From Hemerocallis citrina (taxonomy: Eukaryota; Streptophyta; Magnoliopsida; Asparagales; Asphodelaceae), in contig CM030358.1 of the NCBI GenBank assembly GCA_017893485.1, positions 153,704,706 through 153,768,705 on the forward strand: DNA of 64,000 bases, in the 5' to 3' direction. A model generated the notes under the pieces. That model saw only the letters and a program-made list of their open reading frames with translations. It was not told the DNA's origin and did no database searches. Positions within the stretch are counted from its first letter, which is position 1. Every line of letters starts with the position of its first letter. This document shows, piece by piece, positions 23,479 to 35,400 of the stretch. A program made the position numbers and the translations under genes.

Positions 23479-24315
23479 TTATGCATCTCCTTCCTTCTTT
23501 GGTTGTGACCTTCCCTGACTGCCTTGTTTTTGTAACTTCCAACAATTTCTTTTCATGTGGCCTGGTTTGCCACAGTGATGGCAGTTGTATGCAGGCCTCC
23601 TCCCATCACTTGATTTGCCTCTCGATCTGCCTCTGCTTTGGCTCCTGCCTCTCCACCTGCCTCGATCTTCCTCTCGCTGTCTCCCACGGACTTCTGTGAC
23701 GCAGGCTTGTGCTTCTGTGCCAACGTCCTTTCTCCGAGCTTCCTCATTGAATAGGGCATCCTTAACCATAGACATGGTAAGATTGCCAGTCGAAGCCGAG
23801 TTGCTGAGGGAGACCACCAATGTCTCCCAACTGTCTGGAAGAGAGCTGAGAAGTAGAAGTTCCTGTAACTCATCTTCAAGTGGTAACTCCACTGAAGATA
23901 GCTGATTCACCAGGCTCTGAAACTCGCTGGTGTGTTCTGCTACAGAAGTTCCTCCCTGTAGCTTCAGGTTCACCAACCGTCTCATCGGCAGGGCCTTATT
24001 TCGAGCTGTCTTGGCCTGGTACATATCCGCCAGCTTCTTCCAAAGGGCAAAAGCATCCGTTTTCTGGGCAACATGATGGAAGACACTGTGATCGATCCAC
24101 TGTCGAATCTGACCAATCGTTTTCCTGTTCATCTTCTTCCAGTCCGCCTCATTGGTAGCTTCAGGTCTTTCTCCCTTCTCCTCAATAGGATCAAAGAGAT
24201 CTTTACAACTTAGGAGATCTTCCATCCGAGGTCTCCAAAGTGTATAGTTGGTGGCAGTAAGCTTGATCATGGCTCCAAATGATGATGATGATATTGATTC
24301 CTCCATCGACATCTT
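23479..24315 (-). pseudogene. gag: gag of the Tnt1-like element
   Basis: Translation probably starts at MSMEESISSSS rather than at the upstream ATG that overlaps the primer site. The protein has the copia gag core (TNYTLWRPRMEDLL, LWKKLADMYQAK) and the zinc knuckle CHHCGKPGHMKRNC, followed by a basic SR/RG-rich stretch before it (RGRSQSRGRSRGK). A TAA stop after KKEGDA separates it from pol. In Tnt1-type elements gag and pol form one frame, so this stop is a mutation, plausibly CAA to TAA. Confidence 0.88.
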
Positions 24316-24351
24316 GATCTGCAAAGGCTTTTGGCACTCAACAACCCAACC

Positions 24352-24366
24352 TAGCTCTGATACCAC
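24352..24366 (-). other. Primer binding site (initiator tRNA-Met)
   Basis: Minus strand TGGTATCAGAGC follows the LTR end after two bases. It is complementary to the 3' end of initiator methionine tRNA, the primer used by most plant copia elements. Confidence 0.9.
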
Positions 24367-24367
24367 T

Positions 24368-24780
24368 TGTTAGGATCGGGAGAAAAACAACAGAGATAAA
24401 TTTGAGAAGAAAACAACACAAATATTATTTCTCAATCTCAAAAGATTTACAAAAAAAACTCTCAATACTTTATAAGCTCTCTGTGGCTATCAATCTCTAT
24501 TTTTCTCTTCAGTTGAGTATATCTACAAATGAAAAAAATAGTGAGAATTTATAGGAAGGAAAAAGACACCATGCTTTGGAAGAGACACCATGCTTGCATC
24601 AAACGTTGTCATGCATCAGCATGCACCAAACGTTGCATGCATGAGTGCATGCTCTTTTGTGGCGGGACCTACAGTTGAGAGCAATATAAGTTGTTTATGT
24701 ACTATTTAAGAGGTTTATAAAAAAGTTTAAAAAGTTAAAGGGCGTAATAGAAGTTCAGAATCAAGTCAGAAGCCTCAACA
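24368..24780 (-). repeat. 5' LTR of the Tnt1-like element
   Basis: Read on the minus strand it starts TGTTGAGGCTTCTGACTT and ends CCTAACA before the primer site. A TATAAATTCTCACT box lies at about 24548-24560. The outer edge at 24780 is inferred from the TGTTGAGG start, since no partner LTR is available. Confidence 0.6.
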
Positions 24781-26099
24781 AATTTACCCTTGATTTTTAC
24801 ATAGCAGAAGATGAATAAATAGTTATTCAGTAGAGAAGAGCAGTGGTTAATCACATACAAGTCATCGCATTACCCAGAAGACCTAGAGAGCTAGACTAGT
24901 TGCCTGATTAGTTGAGTCACATATAACTGTTGAAAGGGCGTGTTGATTCAGTACTGTGAGGACCTAAATGGCTAAATGGTGTGTCGTTACATAATTCATT
25001 CTTTCGACAGTAATTAGAGGAAGAAGTTTGGTTTGATATAACTGCAATTGCAAAAAAGAAATTCTTTCTAGTTGTGTCGTCTGGCTGTAAATAAATTGTT
25101 AGCTGGCAATGGCATGGCATACTAAGACTATGTAATCTTCAACGGAGAGGGAGTGTAGCAGGAATACATCCTCCCTCCCTGAAGAGAATTCACACTCGAA
25201 GTAAAGGTGGTCGGTCACCAGTCTCTTACGGAATGAGCCCATAAAATTAATTGATTGTTGATCGAACACATCTCTATCCACCGTATTAGAAATGTTATGT
25301 TAGGTTGCCTACAACAGGTTGTATGCGTCGACTAAGAGCGAAAGAGCTTACTTACGTCCAAGGAGAGGACCCTCTGAGGATGTTGGGAACCACCACAAGT
25401 GATACCTATCCATTGTCATAAATGGATGGATTCATTCGACGAGACCTAGAAGGATTGCTAGATAGAAATTATGGGACTTAAAAGGAGAGGCGAGGACTGC
25501 CTCCCGATCGATCCCATTGTTAGAGTTGTGACAAGGTGGTGATGGTGAAGGAAGAAGTTGGAGACATCGTCAAGGAACACACTCAGTGGCACAAAAGGAA
25601 GAGTGCAGTGTCTATAAACACCAGATGGTATCGTGCCACGGTGAATTCTCCTTCAAGTGACCCACAATTGTACTCGTACATAGGATTTCATGTATGATCT
25701 ATCAATGTACACTTTCATGTTGGGTCGTCTCAACTCCTAGAACGAGGTTAAGTTTAAAATAATTTGATAGGGTTTTATTGGTTTAGATCAAAACCAACTA
25801 CAAGCATCCTACCAGATAAAATTCAAGTAACAAAAGATACCATAAAAAGTATGCTCGATGAATATAGAAGAAGAAGAAGAAGAAGAAGAAGAGATATTCC
25901 AACCGAGGACCCTTCACAATTTAAATCTAAGTCATCCCCCTCGGCCTAGTCTACTTGTTGGCCTGGATCAACGTATAGCCAATTGTCATCCAGAAAACTA
26001 AGACTATCCTGCTGAAAAATGACGCAGAGCTTGATTGGACCATATTGGTCAGGATTTAGGAAACACGCTCGTATATCAACCACTGTTCGCTATATCAAG
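24781..26099. other. Intergenic stretch without supported gene
   Basis: I see short open frames only, none with a recognisable domain. A (GAA)n microsatellite lies at 25866-25893. The stretch separates the Tnt1-like element from the 3' end of SSRP1 and probably contains its downstream flank. Confidence 0.5.
25866..25893. repeat. (AGA)n microsatellite
   Basis: About nine AGA units occur in a row. The length is likely polymorphic. Confidence 0.9.
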
Positions 26100-26309
26100 A
26101 ACTCGGTAGAAATAAGCAATTATGAGTTATAAAAAAGTCTCAAATCAAAGGCCTTTCAGCTCCTGTTACTACATCATAAAATCAAGCTCACATTTGATTC
26201 TACAAAATCCTCCAACTAACAAACAGAACTCACGCTAATAAATAAACATGGCTTTCATAATCACATATATAAATAGGATCTCCAGGTTCCAACTGAAATA
26301 CTGAAACGT
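26100..26309 (-). other. SSRP1: Probable SSRP1 3' UTR
   Basis: The sequence downstream of the stop is AT-rich and noncoding. The end at about 26100 is a guess; no single poly(A) signal stands out. Confidence 0.4.
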
Positions 26310-26440
26310 TTACTCGCTGTCTGATTCCCTGCCTGAATCTATATTCATCGTGGAGCTTCCGCTCTTGTATCCCACCATGGCTTCCTTGTATCTCTTCGAA
26401 TCAGCTCGAGCCATCGATTCAAATGGCTCCTTCTCCTCGG
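26310..26440 (-). CDS. SSRP1: SSRP1 exon 16 (HMG box end and tail)
   Basis: It encodes [20 protein letters not shown], closing the HMG box, and the acidic tail [12 protein letters not shown] before TAA at 26310-26312. Confidence 0.95.
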
Positions 26441-29400
26441 CTACATTTACATTGCAGAAAATAATCAATATAACATGCGCTGATTAACCATCACAGATGG
26501 CCTAGTGGTGAGAATGATGTGACCTGGAGTATGCTCCTCCCAGAGGTCACGGGTTCAATCCCCATGGTAAACATTATGTGATGGCCAGTGGCAGTAAGGA
26601 CTGTTTAACGGCCTGCTCAAAACCTAGCTCACGGGACTGGGATTAGTCGGACCCCCCAGAGGGGGATGGATATCCAGTATAATCAAAAAAACATGCGCTG
26701 ATTTATGTTGGTAATGCACAACTGATCAACGGGCTACAATTATTTCAACTAAACCTTTTCTTTGTTAAAAAAAAACTTGGGAATTTTTAAAGGTATTCCA
26801 CTTTCTCAAAAAAATTCCATTAGAGAGCAAAAGTGACGAAAATAATCTAGGAAGAATGTTCCTAAAGTCATAATTATATGATAGCAAAGATTATATTTTG
26901 CAACTGGTAAGAGCGCAAACCAGCAAAACATTTGATACTGAAAAATTTTGGGATAAACTATAAAAAACTACAACTGACTTTGAGGAACTGCCATTAAATC
27001 GCTTGAGTTTCAAAATTGTCTGTTCATGTGCGGATACGACTTTTCTTTAAGACAAATACCCCTGACCAACATCAAAATACCCTGAAGAAGTAGTCTTTAC
27101 GAGTGTCCGAATAAAGGGACAACACATTTCACGCTCAACAATGATGTTTAGGAAATACACTAAATAGGATATTTCAAGGAATTCACAAGCAGTAAAGTAG
27201 GTTCATGGTTCGCTTAAAAAAAGTCCCAAACTCCATGGTATGTTACACTAATTTGGACGACTCTAAATTCCAACATAAAATTTCAGGTAGATTCTTAAAT
27301 AATGAAAAGGCAAATATCTTTGCTGCTTGAACAACATACCTGTCATCTTCTTCCACTTTTCTCCAAGGGCCCTCCCACAATCAGTAAACGACATTCCAGG
27401 ATTATTCTTCTTCAAGTTCTGCACGGAAACAAACAAACAAACAAAATATAAAGATGGACATTATAAATTAAACATATAAAGAGAAAACATGGAAAGAAGC
27501 ATTTTTATATATCGTTTGGGCATTAACGATTTGAAGTTTCAATACTGTTTTCTCTTGGTTTTTGAGCAAATATCGCTGGTGGGTGATGGCTGACATGGGA
27601 TATGCAAGCCGATATTTAAAACATTCACTATTGCAGTATTTATTAAGAAATACCTTCACTTCCAAATTACATATACAACAATTTAATAGTTAATACATCT
27701 TCGAACCCCTTTTAAGCAGAGTTCGAAAAATACATAAAATAAGCATTTTTTATAGTAGATGAATTTAATGTGAAAAAATTGCCCATCATACCACACGTAA
27801 GAAATTGTCATAGATATATGTACTTGTTATGGAATTTGGTTTGTTTGATTAAATATCTTTAATCTTTAGGTATTTTTCCTGAATGTATTAGATTGCGACT
27901 GATTTCATGTGGACAAACATATTTTGGGTTGTCATGTATTGTTTGCATAAGATAAATTGTATGTTTCATATATATGGTTCTCATCGATGGAAAATTGCCA
28001 TCCACTAGATATCGATATCTGAAATTGTGATAAATAGAACCTTGGAAAGAATACGAAAGAAAATTGCAGTTAACCATAGCTTTTATTTCAAACAAGTGGG
28101 GACAGTTTATATTTTGTCCCGCACCTAATTGTTGTGCATGTATTGTATGCTTTCTTCAACCTTGATGTCAAAAGCCTTTATGAGCAGCCGAGTGGTTCCA
28201 AAATCATATTAAAAAGCTTATATCCCAAGAGAAGACCTTGTTATAACACCTTGAAGAGACTAGATTTCACGAAGTACACTAGGCTTTCATACACACATGT
28301 TTTCCCTCCTAGTTTTATAGCTAATTACAGCCTCATATACTTTGTCAGTACAGAATATTTTCCTCTTGGTCAATGTTGAAAAGGTTATTGTTTAATCTCT
28401 CAACACAACTTGAAGCTACCATATTGCATAAGATTGGTTTGATGTAATGAAACTAAGAAAAAATGTGTAAACATGTGAAATCACTTGAGATATCCACGAA
28501 CAGCACTACCCAAATCCTTCTTAGAGTTATATACTTGTATATAAGGATATAAACATGGAAAATAATAACTGGGAAGGCACATGCAAGTTACCTCTCTTTC
28601 AGCATTTGAGAAAAACATGAAACCTGACATTGCTCTTTTTGGAGCATTAGGATCCTTCTTCTTCTTTGGCTTTTTCTTCTTTGAACCTTCGTCATCACCA
28701 TCTCTGCCTTTTTTCTTAGATGATGAAGCTTTAGAACCCGCACTGTCTTTCTTGGGCTCCTTCGTAACAGGTTTCTGTATTTGGAAACCAATTATATGCT
28801 GTAATCTCCATCTCATCCGCAGTGTATACAAGCTGATATATTAGCAAGTGTTGTTTTCACCAATATCAAGTAACATAGGGAATTGGTCATCATTATTTGA
28901 ATATGAGGTATTTAATGATCACTGATCCCCCATGTATTTGAGAATGAGAAAAACACATGCATTGATGTGGATCCAAATTTAATAATAAGGATTGGCATCA
29001 GATGCCAAATTCAAGAGAAAAGATAAGAGAAATGAAGGTTCCTACTACTTTTTCCCCTCCACTTTCACTAGCGTCAGATTCCTCTTCTCCAGAATCATCG
29101 CTTGGTGACCCACCATCATCCTTGTCAGCAACAAAATCCTCGTCCTGCAAAGAGAAATGTGCTAGAAATGATGCAGAAGTATATATTCAAAATAAAAAGC
29201 AAGTTAAACTAAAAGGTGCCAGCATGTAGTCACCTCTTCATCACTATCCTCATCAACAGCTGCATTTTTTATTCTCTCGAGATGCGGATCAACTGCATCA
29301 TCATCAGCATTTGCAAGAACCGATGCAACTCCGTTTGCACTTTGTGCACCTCCAAGATTCAAAATTTTCAATCCCTTTCCACTTCATAGAGAGCAATTGT

Positions 29401-32400
29401 GTCAAAACAAGAGAACTAATTGGGGGCCGATGGAGGAAAATAAAATGTTATCGCTCCCCTACCTAATGAAGTCAAAGAGATTGTGATACTCGGTTCTCTG
29501 AATGTTTCTGAAAAGATGTTCTTGGTCACTCTTCAATTTTACGAGAAGATCAAAATAGTGAGATGATACGCTCGACCCTCCAGCACCATGCCGCTCAAAC
29601 TCAACATACTCAATCTATAAGGAAAAAGAATGATAGGTAGGAACAATAATTTTTTTTATCAGTCCTACAACTTCCTTAATCCCCCCCCCCCCCCCCCTCC
29701 CCCCCCCCCCCCCCCCCCCCTCTCAAGGAAAATAATGCCCTCAGCGGAGAAGTGTTCTGCAGGCCATTTGTCACTTTTGTGGTGTATTTGAAATAACTTA
29801 TAGCTTAATAAGGATTATACAGCAGCACAACAAGTTGTGGGAGTTATGTAAAAATAAGTAAGTTTTTCAAAGAGGTGATATCCAAAAAACCCTTCAATTT
29901 AATTCAATAAGATGCATGTACTCAGCTGATGAAAGAGAAACTGAATATTACTTAGTAATTAACTCATGTTGTCTTCCTCAAAAAACTCATGCTGTCAATA
30001 CCTCTTCGTGAAGAATGAGAGTAGGAGGCCTCGGCAAAAAGAAGAAGCTCTTTTCAAGAGGATACAACACTCCATCTTCTGCTTTCAATGATGATTTTAC
30101 AGCATATCCATCTTGACAACTGCGGAACTTCCCTGGTCTAGTAACTTTGGCTCCAGACAAACCGCGCAAGATCAAAGTGAAAATCTCGTGAATTAAGCCC
30201 TAGATTTGTTAAAAGTAAATTTAATCAAAAATGTGTTCTAGAAGGTCAAATACATTCCAAACTTGAAGGAAGTACGAACAATCATTCAAAGACATCTTAC
30301 CACTTCAGGCAGTGAAAACCAAATTAGAAATCATTACAAATCTATATAATAAAACACAAAGAAAGCTATCAAGTAGCTCACCTTCAATCCCCCCAAAAAT
30401 CAAAGGCCAAGATCTAACCTCACAAAACACATTTTCCCCCCTAAAATTTCAAACCCCAAAACCAATTCCCCCCCCCCCCCCCCCCCAACCTAAAAAACTC
30501 ATTACTTTATTACTATCTCTCTTTCCTCTCTTCACTTTTTCATATTTCTCTCTCTCTCTCCCCCTATCTCTCTCCCAACCTTTATTTATTTATTTAGAAA
30601 TTTATATTTAAGATTTCAGGTTTGTAACTTTTAGAATTTTTATGTATTTTTTATTGCACATGTTATATTGAAAATAACAAATATCTCTTCAACAGTTAAA
30701 TTTCATCATTTTCCACACTTAAAGTTCTAAGAAGTTAGATTTTACACCCCCATTTATAATTATTTTTCAACATATACTAATGGAAACGTGGACTTTTATT
30801 TACAACTAATTATTGTCATACTATTCAAACTTGAGCAACATAATTGTTGTTTTACTATTTACAGGGTTTTTCGTGTTTTGTATCGTTCCGAAGACGTGCC
30901 ATAGGCACGTGCCCACGGACAAATCTAGTATGTCAACAAATACTAAATTTAACAATGACACATTATAAATAGACATCTATGGAAATCCGTTTTTATTAAT
31001 TAGCATGAGATTTATATATCAAACCGAAAAACTAATAGGGTTCAAACCTACCTTCCAAAAGCACAGCTTTATTATGTATACTGTTTACATTAAGGATTCA
31101 CTTACTCAATTTCGTAGCACAGTTTAATCAATCTTTTAGAAGTCCCGGTAGTGTTTCTTGATATAAATCTAATAATTATAACTAGTTGGAGGAGTGAGTG
31201 GTTGGCCTTTTTGGGATGCCCAAAATACCCTCTCCTCTGTAAAGATTTAATCATTTGCTCACACTATAATTAATGAATATTATTATATAACCTACACTTT
31301 ATATAATAATGATCAACAATTCATTGGTATTGTAATCGAGAAAAAGAAACCATGTGTAATGCACGTGCAAATATATCTAGTAAATCAAAACAGAGAATGG
31401 CAAAAGAGGTACAAATATTATGTACTCAGCTTTTCCATATCTTAGGACAATGCTAGTTGTACTACTTTTATGTAATATTTTCATATAGAGTAGAAACAAA
31501 GCAATTACTAAGTGTGTTCCTTCAACTAGTTAGTACAACTAGCATCACCCTTTATGATACGACAACCTAGCAAAAAATTAGTGAGTGCGAACTCCACGTA
31601 GCCCCCACCCAAAGTAGTACAACTAGCATCACCCTTTATGATAAGACAACCTAGCAAAAATGTCAATTGTCGGCATCTGCATACGTGCCCCATCAACCTG
31701 GATTTATAACTCTCAAATCACTATTGGTAACCTTAATTTTCTAAATGAGGAAAGGGAACTTGTAAGTATGAGGTGATTTCCTCATATGGGGTAGTTGTAC
31801 ACACAATGGGACCCATAAGGGATGATGGGCACAGTGCATATTAATTTACATGTCATAATATTTGTGTATAAAAATCAACTTAGATTGGATATTTTTTATC
31901 ATGTGGTCAGAAAATGAACATTTTTTCAGTAACATAACAATTGGCAGTTTGGCATCTCGCTATGCATGGGTACGAAGCCTCCAAACGAGTTCAGTTTTTG
32001 AACATATGCGTCTTCCAACATAAGGAACATGATGAATGTGTGGATCATTTATATAAAGTCCCACCATGTGTGAACAACTACACTATATGATGGAAATTTC
32101 CTCAAAAGTAAGAGGCTCCCTTTCCTCATTTTCTAAATGAACTGCCTAACTTAATTCCTTTCTTGTAATCAGGGAAATATTGTTAATATCATCCACATTC
32201 TAAACACACTCTTAGTTCCTATTATCCTTATCCTCTCCATATTTATCTTTTAAATTTTTTAGAATTCAATTTGTTGTTTTTGAAAACCTAACTATTTGCC
32301 CTAGGGATAATGAGGCACAGGAGAGAAATATTAGATGCAGTATAATGTGGAAATGGAAAATATTTTACAGGATGTTGCAGTTGAAATTCTAATGGTGTCT

Positions 32401-35400
32401 TTAGATATACAAAACCGACTGAAACCTCTTGCAAGTTTGAAATCCAAGTGAGAAGAGGCCCTTCTTATGGGTTGAGTAAATATTTTTGAAATCAACAATC
32501 TTAAATGAGGGAAAATTGGAAACCAACCATAGCTCCAATAAAGTAAAAATTATTGAATTTCATGAAGAGGTTTAGGAAAATGTAGCCCATAGAAACAATA
32601 ATATAATGAGGTTTCAAATGGGTTGCATGAAGAGAAAAAATGAAATTCATATCATCGAGCCATCAACTGCACGCATATGGGGCCCATCATTTCAGGAACT
32701 TGGTGAAACCCAAGTTCCACTAGAACTCCAACACCCTCTCCAAGAAACATGGGCTTCATGGGTTACTTGGAGCCAAACACTCTTATATCTTAGTATTTAA
32801 CTTAAAAGCCACCCTGATAATCAAAAGTATCATCAGAAAAAAAGAGATACAGTTCATCTCTAGAAAAACAAAATAGTTACAGCTTCAAAAGGCTGAAGTT
32901 ACCTTATATGATGGTTCCAACTTATCCTTGTATTTCGAAGCTAGAAGCTCCTCGTTCATTGACAGAGTACTTTCAATGACCATGTCTGTTTCAAACTATA
33001 CAAAGCAAAAGAAAGGCGAAATTCAACAAAATAATTAGAATGCTCATGACTAAACCCAAAACATGTTAGCACAATAACATTAATCACCTGGAGAATAATG
33101 TGTGGATACAAAGTCATTCCTTTCCGGATGGGAGGGTCAAGTGTAACAACAACAAAAGTATGAGGCTGATTGTACTGAGTAAAGGACAGCAAAGAACAGT
33201 AAAGAACAGATAAGAGACCCAGAAGATTTAGCATTAATCAGAATAGAAATTTGCAATATTATTAACCTTTGGTAGTAAAAAGAGACGAACAACACTACTG
33301 TACTGAATCTTGAAATCATTTGCCTGCCCTTGGAGTCGAAAGAAGGAGAGGTGAAGTTCAACGCTGTACCTCCCTCTGATGTCATAAAGTTGTATATTAG
33401 GTTCCACATAGAATTGAAGCAAGAGCCTAATTATACAAATTAAACACTTCTTTTATATATAAAAAAAAGTGCCACTTCTTTATGTACCTTGGTGTAAGAA
33501 TTGCAATTCCATCGAATGTAACAGCAGCCTCTTCACCAGAGGAGCCAACATCCGCCATGGACGAAATTTTATCGAGTAAAACCTGAATATTTGGACAGCA
33601 GGGATGAACTAAAAGTAATAATATATTCTTTTTATAGATGACTGATATTAGAGTGAACCTACCTGTGCTGGTGGGTGACTTTCATCACCAACATACTGAG
33701 TGTTGGAATTGGGTATATGGAAACATAGATCCATCAACGAGTCTTTCTGAAAACAGGAAAAAAAACAATGACTGTCAAGATTGTGCAGCTCACCAAGATC
33801 AGCTAAAAAAATTATCCAGGTCTTTTGACATAAATTTAGAATTTGCAATTGATAGTGCCCATAAAATAAATGGGTATTGTCTGATTAGATATTATGTTCA
33901 CGTGACATCTCCAAAAAAAAACAAGGAAAAGAGAGAAACAACTGAAACTTAATTCTTCTTTCATACACAAGTTTTCTACACAAACTGCGGCTCCTCACTC
34001 GTATCTTCTTCACCTACTTATTTCACTTCCAGCCATTTTTACGTACACTTTTTGTTGTGAAGGTCCTAATGAACCCTACAATATCAAAGACTGAACTGAC
34101 ACGCACACGCTGCCAGTGTTCTAAATGGCGACCGCCTCGAACGCCTAGGCGGCGCCTAGACGCTCAGATGGAGGAGAACAAACCGCCTTTGCCATAGGTG
34201 GTGGTCTAGGCGGTCAGAGACGATTAGGCGGACGTTTTGTTGAGTAGGCGTCCGTAGCGCCAATCAGGCGTTCGCCTAATGTCCAACGCCTAGGCGTTTT
34301 CTATTTTTTAAAATTTTAAATACTATTAAATAACACAAAAAAGAGAACTACTAATAATCTATTAATCTGTTATATATTATGTATGGATCTTTAATAGTAG
34401 TGGAATTGTTTTTACTTTTTTTAGTATTATTGGTGATAGATTACACATATTACGCCTATTATACCTATTAAAATAGCACATGTTACACATATAACACATA
34501 TTGGCATATTGCACATATTACAATTGGACAATTGTTTTTTTGATTACACATATTACACATTAATTGCACGAGAAAGCTTTTTTTTATGTATAAACATCCT
34601 TTAATTACACATATTACACAAGAACATGATGAATATTTGCAATTGGATTCATAATTATACTTACGATTGAAGAATTGGGGTTGAAATTAACTAAATCGTC
34701 AAAATAAATTCAACCGCCTAGGCGGTGCCTAGGCGCCGCCTAGGCGCTAGGCGCCCCTTGACCAAACCGCCACCGCCTAATGCCGTTTACAACCTTGCAC
34801 GTTGCTGATTATAGTGTACAATATCAATATGTTAAACTACAGTGTAAAACTCTCAACCCTCGCTACTTCTTTGGAGATTTGGTGTAGTGGCAGGGTCTTT
34901 TACATGGTATATTCGAGTCCCATTGAGTCCACATATTACTGAGAAAGAATTTTAAAGATTGTTATTCCACTACTGCACACACCAGGTACTGGTCCCCAAT
35001 TTGTTGGGCATTAGTCATGTTTTGTTTCCGCCCATAAAAGTGGGCACTCGACCTGCACGACTTTGGAGTTTTGGTGTAATGGCAGGCTTTTTCACACACT
35101 AATGTTTTTTTCTCACCACCAACATTTAGCTTATGTTATTAAATAAAATGACCAACTTCAGTTACATAAAGTGGGATAACAATCGGTTACAAACTTCATA
35201 ATATTTCTTTAAAGCACTAGTACAGGAGTCAGCCGCTTAATCATCTAAGACTCCACTCCCTTGCTCCTGCACCTAATTTAACTCCCAAATTCCTTACAAA
35301 CACAACCACATTTAGAGAGACCAAAAGTAAGGTCACTAATTCGGAGGAATTCCCTTTTCCTTTGTTTAAAGAAGAATCCAAAATACTGGAAATGGCTTGA

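Larger units (their letters stand above)
20364..24780 (-). mobile_element. Tnt1-like Ty1/copia element, 3' end lost
   Basis: On the minus strand the order is 5' LTR (24368-24780), tRNA-Met primer site, gag, protease, integrase, reverse transcriptase and RNase H, the copia order. The RNase H frame loses similarity at about 20410, so the 3' LTR is missing. Only one in-frame stop and one frameshift disable the coding part, so this copy is younger than the other copia remnant. Confidence 0.93.

Noticed and set aside
25099..25281. Small gene (60 codons, minus strand) upstream of the Tnt1-like LTR
   Set aside because: Short, without recognisable motif or splice context; chance is sufficient.
26486..26560. 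tRNA gene
   Set aside because: A and B boxes are present, but no cloverleaf follows, and the unit has a SINE-type tail and flanking 14-base duplications.
28134..28379. 81-codon plus-strand frame in SSRP1 intron 14
   Set aside because: It lies within an intron, has no domain and no support as a gene.
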